The translations under genes were made by a program, and so were the position numbers. The notes beneath the pieces are model-generated. The model was not told where the DNA came from. It saw only the letters and a list, made by a program, of their open reading frames with translations, and did not search any database. From Oscillospiraceae bacterium (GTDB lineage Bacteria > Bacillota > Clostridia > Oscillospirales > Oscillospiraceae), in contig AP025583.1 of the NCBI GenBank assembly GCA_022846095.1, positions 62,001 through 126,000 on the forward strand: 64,000 nucleotides of DNA. Direction: 5' to 3'. The first letter of the stretch is position 1. Every line of letters begins with the position of its first letter. Shown here piece after piece: positions 57,986 through 64,000 of this stretch.

Positions 57986-59737
57986 TTATTTATTCAGATA
58001 GGAGAAGTCGTGCTTCTTCGGGCGCTTGTGGTAGTGGGTGTGCAGCAGCTCGTGGCTCTTGTGGCTCAGCGGCGCGCCGAAGAACTCCTGGTAGATGGTC
58101 TGAATGTCCGGGTTCTCGTGGCTCTTGCGCAGGGGCAGGCTCCGGTCCAGCTCGTACAGGGCCTTGATGCGCGCGTCCCGCTTGGCGTTGTCCGTGCCGA
58201 TGGGCTGTCCGCCGCCGCCGATACAGCCGCCGGGGCAGGCCATAATCTCGATGAAGATGTAGTCGGCCTCGCCCGCCTCCACCCGGCGGATGATCTCCTC
58301 CGCGTTGCGCAGGCCGTTGGCGACGGCCACCTTGAGGGGGGTGCCGTCCAGGTCGATGGTGGCCTCGCGGATGGCGTTGATGTCGTTGCGCACCGCCTCG
58401 AACTCCAGGCGGGGCAGGGTCTTGCCGGTGTACACCTCGTAGGCGGTGCGCAGGGCGGCCTCCATGACGCCGCCGGTGGCGCCGAAGATGGCGCCCGCGC
58501 CCGAGCCCACGCCCAGGGGGGAGTCGAAGTCGCTCTCGGGCAGATGCTTGAGGTCCATGCCCTCGTAGCGGATCAGCTTGGCCAGCTCACGGGTGGTGAG
58601 GACGATGTCCACGTCCCGGTAGCCGTCCCGGCCCAGCTCGGGGCGGGTGGCCTCGTACTTCTTGGCGGTGCAGGGCATGACGGACACGGAGACCACGTCG
58701 TGGGGGTCCCAGCCCATGCGCTGGGCGTAGTAGGTCTTGACCACCGCGCCGAACATGCCCTGGGGGCTCTTGGCGGTGGAGAGGTTGTCGCACAGCTCGG
58801 GGTGGTGCTTCTCCATGTAGTTGACCCAGCCGGGGGAGCAGGAGGTGATCATGGGCAGCTTCCCGCCGTTCTTGATGCGGTCCAGAAGCTCGCTGCCCTC
58901 CTCCATGATGGTCAGGTCGGCGGTGAAGTTTGTGTCGAACACCTTGTCGAAGCCCAGCATCTTCAGGGCGGTGACCATCTTGCCGGTGACCAGCGCGCCC
59001 GGCTCCATGCCGAAGTCGTCGCCCAGGCCCACGCGCACGGAGGGGGCCACCTGGACCACCACGTGCTTTTTGGGGTCCTGGATGGCGTGGCGCACCTTGG
59101 AGGTGTAGTCCACCTCCACCAGCGCGCCCACAGGGCAGGCCAGGGTGCACTGGCCGCACAGCACGCAGTCGGTCTGGTCCATGGGCAGGTCGAAGGCGGT
59201 GGTCACCTTGAAGCCCGCGGAGCGGCCCGAGTAGGTCAGGGCCGAGATGCCCTGCACCTCGTCGCAGGCCTTGACGCAGCGGCCGCACTTGATGCACTTG
59301 GACGGGTCGCGGACGATGGAGGGATTGTCCAGGCGGAAGGGCTCGTCGCTGGAGATGTCGGGCAGGTCGGGCTTGAGGCGGTTGAAGCGGCGGCAGAGGT
59401 CCTGCAGCTCGCAGTTGCCGTTGCGGGCGCAGGAGAGGCACTCCTGCTTGTGGTCGGATAGGATCAGGTCCAGCACGCCCACCTGGGCGTCGTAGACCTT
59501 CTTGGTGTCGGTGCGGATCTCCATGCCGTCGCTGACCAGGGTGGAGCAGGCGGCCTGGAGCTTGCGCTGGCCGGCCACCTCCACCATGCAGATGCGGCAG
59601 TGGGCCTTCACGCTCTGGTCCGGGTGGTAGCACAGGTGGGGGATGTCGATGCCCAGCATACGGGCCGCGTCGATGATCCGGGTGCCCTCCTCCACTTCCA
59701 GAGGAAGATTGTTGATTTTAATATGTACCATGCTCAT
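57986..59737 (-). CDS. hydA: [FeFe] hydrogenase catalytic subunit
   Basis: This 583-residue enzyme has an N-terminal [2Fe-2S] domain (HLCYHPD, CRICMVEV, ACSTLV), a His-Cys3 cluster (HKQECLSCARNGNCELQ), two ferredoxin [4Fe-4S] motifs (CIKCGRCVKACDE, CVLCGQCTLACPVGAL) and the H-cluster domain. The H-cluster motifs are TSCSPGWVNYMEKHHPEL, MPCTAKKYEATRPE and MACPGGCIGGGGQP. A small-subunit-like tail follows (LHTHYHKRP). ATG 59737 overlaps the hydB stop (ATGA). With hydB and hydC it forms a trimeric, NAD-linked and probably electron-bifurcating hydrogenase. Confidence 0.95.
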   Translation of the reverse strand: MSMVHIKINNLPLEVEEGTRIIDAARMLGIDIPHLCYHPDQSVKAHCRICMVEVAGQRKLQAACSTLVSDGMEIRTDTKKVYDAQVGVLDLILSDHKQECLSCARNGNCELQDLCRRFNRLKPDLPDISSDEPFRLDNPSIVRDPSKCIKCGRCVKACDEVQGISALTYSGRSAGFKVTTAFDLPMDQTDCVLCGQCTLACPVGALVEVDYTSKVRHAIQDPKKHVVVQVAPSVRVGLGDDFGMEPGALVTGKMVTALKMLGFDKVFDTNFTADLTIMEEGSELLDRIKNGGKLPMITSCSPGWVNYMEKHHPELCDNLSTAKSPQGMFGAVVKTYYAQRMGWDPHDVVSVSVMPCTAKKYEATRPELGRDGYRDVDIVLTTRELAKLIRYEGMDLKHLPESDFDSPLGVGSGAGAIFGATGGVMEAALRTAYEVYTGKTLPRLEFEAVRNDINAIREATIDLDGTPLKVAVANGLRNAEEIIRRVEAGEADYIFIEIMACPGGCIGGGGQPIGTDNAKRDARIKALYELDRSLPLRKSHENPDIQTIYQEFFGAPLSHKSHELLHTHYHKRPKKHDFSYLNK

Positions 59738-60996
59738 CGGACGGCTACCTCCTCTTTCACAGCGAATACCTCGGGGAAGCGCTTCATGGCGGACTGGAGG
59801 GCGGACTGCGCCGTCTCGCCCAGGCCGCACAGGGAGGCCCCGGACATGATGCCCGCGAACTTCTGGAGGTTGACCACGTCGTGCTCCGTGTGCTCGCCGG
59901 CGGCGATTTTATCCAGAATCAGGGAGATGTGGCGGTTGCCCTCCCGGCAGGGGGTGCACTGGCCGCAGCTCTCGTGGGAGAAGAACGCCTGGGTCATGCG
60001 CAGAAAGCCGATGACGCTGGTGCGCTCGTCCACCACCAGCACCGCGCCCGAGCCGATGGGGGTCAGGTCGGCCTTCTTCATGCCGTTGTAGGTGTAGGGG
60101 GTGTCCAGCTGGGCGGGGGAGGCCAGGCGCCCGGAGGCACCGCCCAGCTGCACCAGCCGCAGGGCGTGGCCGTCGGGGATGCCGCCGGCCAGGTCGTAGA
60201 TGATCTCCCGCAGGGTGATGCCGAAGGGGACCTCAAACACGCCGGGGTTCTTCACGTTGCCGCACACCGAGATCATCTTGGTGCCCGGGCAGTCCTCGGT
60301 GCCCTGGCTCTTGTAGAAGCCCGCGTCGTCCATCAGCACGCCGGGCACCAGGGAGAGGGACTCCACGTTGTTCACGCAGGTGGGCAGGTGGAACACGCCG
60401 CACTGCTTGATGAAGGGGGGCTTCTTCCGCGGACGGCCCGCGTGGCCCTCGATGGACTCGGAGAGGGCGGAGCCCTCGCCGCAGACATAGGCCCCCGCGC
60501 CGGTGCACAGGTGGATGCGGTAGTTCAGCCCGCTGCCCAGGATGTCCTCACCCAGGTAGCCCGCCTCCTCGCACTGGCGGATGGCGGAGGAGATCAGGGG
60601 ACGCAGGTGGGAGTACTCCTCCCGCAGGTAGATGTAGCCGTTGTCCGCCTGCACCGACCAGCCGGCGATGATCATGCCCTCCAGGAGCTGGAAGGGGTCC
60701 TTACTGAGCAGGGTGCGGTCCTTGAAGGTGCCGGGCTCGCCCTCGTCGGCGTTGCAGACCACGCACTTGTGCTCGGCCTGCACGTCCCGGGCCTGGGTCC
60801 ACTTGCGGCCCATGTCGTAGGCCGCGCCGCCACGGCCCTGGATGCCGTTGGCGGAGAGCACCTTGGCGATGTCGTACCCGTCCATGTCCAGGGCGCGCCG
60901 CAGGGCCTGGAAGCCGCCGATGGACTCGTAGGAGGCCAGGGAGGCGGGGTCGTACTTGCCGAAATTGCGGGTGATGAAGGTAACCGTCTTAGCCAT
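59734..60996 (-). CDS. hydB: NuoF-like flavoprotein subunit of the hydrogenase
   Basis: This 420-residue subunit has NADH/FMN motifs GIQGRGGAAYDMGRKW near residues 51-66, CNADEGEPGTFKDRTLL near 81-97 and ICTGAGAYVCGEGSAL-type LCTGAGAYVCGEGSALSES. A [4Fe-4S] site follows (SCGQCTPCREGN and CGLGETA). It is the short form: the N-terminal thioredoxin-like [2Fe-2S] extension and the C-terminal bis-[4Fe-4S] domain of many HydB proteins are absent. It is the second gene of hydC-hydB-hydA. Confidence 0.93.
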   Translation of the reverse strand: MAKTVTFITRNFGKYDPASLASYESIGGFQALRRALDMDGYDIAKVLSANGIQGRGGAAYDMGRKWTQARDVQAEHKCVVCNADEGEPGTFKDRTLLSKDPFQLLEGMIIAGWSVQADNGYIYLREEYSHLRPLISSAIRQCEEAGYLGEDILGSGLNYRIHLCTGAGAYVCGEGSALSESIEGHAGRPRKKPPFIKQCGVFHLPTCVNNVESLSLVPGVLMDDAGFYKSQGTEDCPGTKMISVCGNVKNPGVFEVPFGITLREIIYDLAGGIPDGHALRLVQLGGASGRLASPAQLDTPYTYNGMKKADLTPIGSGAVLVVDERTSVIGFLRMTQAFFSHESCGQCTPCREGNRHISLILDKIAAGEHTEHDVVNLQKFAGIMSGASLCGLGETAQSALQSAMKRFPEVFAVKEEVAVR

Positions 60997-61008
60997 GTCC
61001 GCCCCTCC

Positions 61009-61509
61009 TTAATCCAGCTGGCGGAGCATATCGATGATACGCTCCTCGCTGTTCAGATTTCCGTATACCACGCCGTTGCAGCGCACCGCGGGGGACACGT
61101 CGCACGCGCCGAAGCAGGGGACCTTCTCGATGGAGAAGCGCCCGTCATAGGTCACCTCGCCCACCTCCAGATTCAGCAGGCGGCACAGGGTGGCGCACAG
61201 GGCGTCGCTGTCGTTCACGCGGCAGGGGGCGCTGTCGCACACCTGGAGGGTGAACTTGGCCCGGGGCTTGTCGTGCAGGGCCGCGTAGAACGAGATCACG
61301 TCGTAGACCTGGGTGGGCTTCACGCCCAGCCGCTCGGCCACGTAGTAGGCCGCGGCCTCGGGGATGTAGTGCCGCTCCACCGCGGCCTCCACGTCCAGCA
61401 GGATGCTGACGAGCTGGGCGGGGTCGCTGCCGTGGCGCGCGATGATCGCGTCGATGGCCTGGGCCCGCTCCGGCGGCAAATCCGCCGTCTTCTGCGAAAA
61501 GGGCTTCAT
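61009..61509 (-). CDS. hydC: NuoE-like [2Fe-2S] subunit of the hydrogenase
   Basis: This 166-residue thioredoxin-fold ferredoxin has YYVAERLGVKPTQVYDVISF near residues 55-74 and four Cys ligands in VCDSAPCRVN and VPCFGACDVSPAV. It is the first gene of the minus-strand hydCBA operon, 12 bp from hydB. SD AGGAGG lies upstream of ATG 61509. Promoter and operator candidates are at 61583-61649. Confidence 0.93.
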   Translation of the reverse strand: MKPFSQKTADLPPERAQAIDAIIARHGSDPAQLVSILLDVEAAVERHYIPEAAAYYVAERLGVKPTQVYDVISFYAALHDKPRAKFTLQVCDSAPCRVNDSDALCATLCRLLNLEVGEVTYDGRFSIEKVPCFGACDVSPAVRCNGVVYGNLNSEERIIDMLRQLD

Positions 61510-61582
61510 GCAAAGGTCCTCCTTTAAGGCTGATATAGATGACGCCCCGCTCCGGGACGCAGGATGGACTAATTATGTAATC

Positions 61583-61649
61583 TCGATTATAATAATCGAA
61601 TTATTACTGAAAGTAATAAATGGCCGGGGATACTTACTGAAAAGTAAGT
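61583..61649 (-). promoter_or_regulatory. three palindromes in the hydrogenase promoter
   Basis: TCGATTATAATAATCGA (61583-61599) contains the minus-strand TATAAT. TTATTACT-GAA-AGTAATAA (61601-61619) covers the -35 region. ACTTACT-GAAA-AGTAAGT (61632-61649) lies about 30 bp further upstream. The last two share a TTACT/AGTAA core, three helical turns apart. The rest of 61650-61916 shows no gene; no sure sigma-G promoter for gerXA was found. Confidence 0.65.
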
Positions 61650-61916
61650 TGATACAAACTCTCTAAACTCATCGGTATAAAGAGTGATATGAAGCAATTA
61701 TAGCAGATGATTTTTAAATTGCAAGGGGGTTGCAAAAAAAATTCAGCGGGACTGAAAAAATCGGTTTTTGCCGAAGAAAAGTGCCTCAAATGAGACATAA
61801 AATCGGCGGTTGCCCGGGCGCGGGCGCCCGTATATCCCACCGTAAAAGGGGGGATACTGGATGGGAATGGATTTTGAGGCCTCCCACGCGGGGGCCGAAG
61901 AGGAAGGAGCGCGCCT

Positions 61917-63434
61917 ATGGGCTTTTTCGGCAGAAAGCGGGATTACGTGCCGCCCCACCCCCGGCAGGAGCCCCGCATCGACCTGCCCCTCACGCTGGAG
62001 AGCCTGGAGCAGGTGTTCAGGGACTGCGTGGACTTCTCCCACAGGCAGGTGGAGCTGGCCGGGGACGGGGCGCGGTGCGTGACGCTGTGCTACGTCAGCG
62101 GCATGGTCAAGATGGAGCGGGTGAGCGACTATGTGCTGCGCCCCATGGCCCAGGACGCCGCCCTGGCAGAGGGGGATATGCAGTCGGTGATGGCGCGCAT
62201 GGAGAAGGGCGCCCTCTACAACCTGGACGCGGAGCGGCGGGAAACGATGGACGCGGCGGTGTCCGACCTCATCGGCGGCAACTGCCTGCTGCTATTCCCC
62301 GGGGAAAAGCAGGCCCTCTCCTTTAATGTGGGCACCGAGGAGAAGCGCTCCATCAGCTCCCCGGAGAACGAGACGGTGCTCAAGGGGTCCCGGGACTCCT
62401 TCGTGGAGAGCATCCGAACCAACACCAGCCTGACCCGCCGCCACCTGAAGGCGCCGGAGCTGAAGATCAAGGAGCAGATCGTGGGCAGGCAGTCCCTGAC
62501 CACGGTGGATATATTATATGTAGAGGACATCGCGGACCCGGCGCTGGTGCGGTCGGTGGAGCGGCGGCTGGAGCACATCGACATCGACGCCGTGCTGGCC
62601 ACCGGCAACGTGGAGGAGTATATCGTGGACCGCACGGGGACGGCCTTCCCCCTGATCCAGTACACCGAGCGGCCCGACAAGTTCTGCGCCGGGCTGGTGG
62701 AGGGGCAGGTGGGCATCCTCATCGACGGCCTGCCCCTGGGCTACCTGGCCCCCGGCACCCTGGGGGGCTTCCTCCGGGCCAGCCAGGACAAGTCCAACAA
62801 CTGGATACTGGCCTCGGTGCTCACGGTGGTGCGCTACACCTGTATGCTGATCACCCTGCTGCTGCCCGCCTTCTACGTGGCTATGGTCAACTTCCACCAG
62901 GAGATGATCCCCACGCGGCTGGCCCTGTCCATCATCGCGGCGAAAAAGGACGTGCCCTTCGGCACCGTGTTCGAGGTGCTCATCATGCTCCTGGCCTTCG
63001 AGATCCTCCAGGAGGCCGGGCTGCGGCTGCCCCAGTCCATCGGCCAGACCGTCTCCATCATCGGCGGCCTGGTGGTGGGCCAGGCCGCGGTGGAGGCCAA
63101 GATCGTCTCCCCGGCGGTGCTCATTGTGGTGGCGGTGGCGGGCATCGCGGGCTACACCATGCCCAGCCAGGAGCTGGGGGGCGCGCTGCGCATCTGGCGC
63201 TTCCTCCTGGCCGTGCTGGCCAGCGCCATCGGGCTGTTCGGCATGGTGCTGGGCTCGGCGGCGCTCATTTACCACCTGGCGGGCATCGAGAGCTTCGGCG
63301 TGTCCTACCTGTCCCCCTTCGCCTCCAACCGCGGCGAGCAGGTGGAGGGCCACGCCGTGCTCCGCCAGCCGCTGCCCAGCGTCAAGCTGCGGCCCTCGAT
63401 CCTGAATACGCGCAACCGGAGGAACCAGGGATGA
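61917..63434 (+). CDS. spore germination protein, GerA family A subunit
   Basis: This 505-residue membrane protein has an N-terminal soluble GerA domain (about 1-270: VSDLIGGNCLLLFPGEKQAL, VLKGSRDSFVESIRTNTSL, RRHLKAPELKIKEQIVGRQS). It has four to six membrane segments after 285 (PAFYVAMVNFHQEMIPTRLA, GLRLPQSIGQTVSIIGGLVV). It forms the germinant receptor channel subunit in the spore inner membrane. ATG 61917 follows GGAAGGAG. Its end overlaps the gerXC start by 4 bp; a B subunit gene is not between them. Confidence 0.95.
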   Translation: MGFFGRKRDYVPPHPRQEPRIDLPLTLESLEQVFRDCVDFSHRQVELAGDGARCVTLCYVSGMVKMERVSDYVLRPMAQDAALAEGDMQSVMARMEKGALYNLDAERRETMDAAVSDLIGGNCLLLFPGEKQALSFNVGTEEKRSISSPENETVLKGSRDSFVESIRTNTSLTRRHLKAPELKIKEQIVGRQSLTTVDILYVEDIADPALVRSVERRLEHIDIDAVLATGNVEEYIVDRTGTAFPLIQYTERPDKFCAGLVEGQVGILIDGLPLGYLAPGTLGGFLRASQDKSNNWILASVLTVVRYTCMLITLLLPAFYVAMVNFHQEMIPTRLALSIIAAKKDVPFGTVFEVLIMLLAFEILQEAGLRLPQSIGQTVSIIGGLVVGQAAVEAKIVSPAVLIVVAVAGIAGYTMPSQELGGALRIWRFLLAVLASAIGLFGMVLGSAALIYHLAGIESFGVSYLSPFASNRGEQVEGHAVLRQPLPSVKLRPSILNTRNRRNQG

Positions 63435-64000
63435 AAAAGTGGATCACGGCGCTGCTGCTGGGGCTGCTCCTGCTCCCGCTGGGCGGGTGCCGGGGGCTGG
63501 ACCTGCTGCCCTACGCCCGGGAGATCGAGGGCGCGGCCCTGATGCAGATCCTGGGCCTGGACGCGTGGGAGGACGGCGTGGCGGTGAGCGCGTCCACCGG
63601 CGTGCAGAACGGGGAGAGCAAGGCCACCGTGCTCGCCCGGCAGGGGCGCAGCATCAGCAGCGCCCTGCTGGACATGCAGGCCGACGGCGCCTCCTATATC
63701 TTCTACGGCCACGTGGGCCAGCTCCTGCTGGGCGAGACCCTCGCGCGGCGGGACGTGCGCCCCGCGCTGGACTACGTGCTGCGCGACATTGAAATGCGGC
63801 TGGACACGAATATCTACCTGATGCGGGGGAATACGGCCCGGGAGGCCCTCTCCGCGGGGGCGGAGGGGGGGCGCTCGGCCGCCGGGCGCCTGGAGGCCAT
63901 GGAGGACGACGCGGGGCTTATCTCCCACGCCACACCCCGCACTGTGAAACAGGCGCTGGAGGATCTCTCCGCCACCGGCAGCACCTTCGCCCCGGCGCTG
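63431..64000 (+). CDS. spore germination lipoprotein, Ger(x)C family (partial, runs off window)
   Basis: The first 190 codons are present. The lipoprotein signal MKKWITALLLGLLLLPLGGC has Cys20. GerC N-terminal features follow (REIEGAALMQILGLDAWEDG, ILFYGHVGQLLLGE-type YIFYGHVGQLLLGETLARRD). It is the outer, lipid-anchored subunit of a GerABC germinant receptor. ATG 63431 overlaps gerXA (ATGA). The C-terminus lies beyond 64000. Confidence 0.9.
   Translation, partial: MKKWITALLLGLLLLPLGGCRGLDLLPYAREIEGAALMQILGLDAWEDGVAVSASTGVQNGESKATVLARQGRSISSALLDMQADGASYIFYGHVGQLLLGETLARRDVRPALDYVLRDIEMRLDTNIYLMRGNTAREALSAGAEGGRSAAGRLEAMEDDAGLISHATPRTVKQALEDLSATGSTFAPAL

Overview
The window is a GC-rich, densely coded chromosomal segment from a spore-forming, anaerobic Firmicute. 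The best fit is the Oscillospiraceae (Flavonifractor/Pseudoflavonifractor/Intestinimonas-like). This rests on high GC with clostridial gene content: a trimeric [FeFe] hydrogenase, thiolase plus CoA-transferase (butyrate-type acyl-CoA chemistry), gerA/gerC germination genes, Spo0A-type proteins, a selenium-dependent molybdenum hydroxylase system, and SD-led TTG/GTG starts. No rRNA, tRNA, CRISPR array, phage or intact IS element was seen. Names were assigned by reading motifs, without database searches.

Layout. 0-5.2 kb: an RHH-like small protein, DUF5714 protein, YitT membrane protein, an SLH-GH18 surface protein and xpt. 5.4-10.5 kb: a BMP-type nucleoside ABC importer. 10.5-13.7 kb: a YwqG-like protein, then a BlaI-like repressor overlapping an unusual M56 peptidase fused to a LytR-CpsA-Psr (LCP) domain. 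14-18 kb: tadA, mntP and yqeC-yqeB-xdhC maturation genes. 18.4-20 kb: a Cys-rich hypothetical protein and a LytTR/DUF3021 pair. 20-29 kb: a three-subunit xanthine dehydrogenase-type enzyme divergent from an operon of two fold-type II PLP enzymes, a small membrane protein, a dihydropyrimidinase/hydantoinase and a MocA-like nucleotidyltransferase. Together with yqeB/yqeC/xdhC this looks like anaerobic purine or ureide catabolism. 29.4-32.2 kb: thlA and ctfAB. 32.4-35.6 kb: a YtrA-type GntR regulator with ABC ATPase and permease. 35.8-41.1 kb: an HD protein, ECF sigma and DUF4367 anti-sigma, three secreted proteins (two with a shared repeat) and a free-standing Spo0A DNA-binding domain. 41.3-53.9 kb: the conserved glmU-prs-pth-mfd-prsA backbone, with a TPR-like, VanW, DltA-like and DltC-like module plus a truncated hydrolase inserted between pth and mfd. 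54-58 kb: an XRE regulator, a Spo0A-like response regulator and a Ca2+ P-type ATPase. 58-61.5 kb: hydABC. 61.9-64 kb: gerXA and the start of gerXC, which runs off the window.

The most interesting items are the BlaI plus M56-LCP fusion with its promoter-embedded dyad, the orphan adenylation/carrier-protein module beside VanW, the selenium hydroxylase/PLP/hydantoinase cluster, two different Spo0A-domain proteins outside a normal spo0A context, and several families of structured intergenic repeats. One repeat family occurs three times, always between convergent genes; another is a nested palindrome whose stems covary between two copies.
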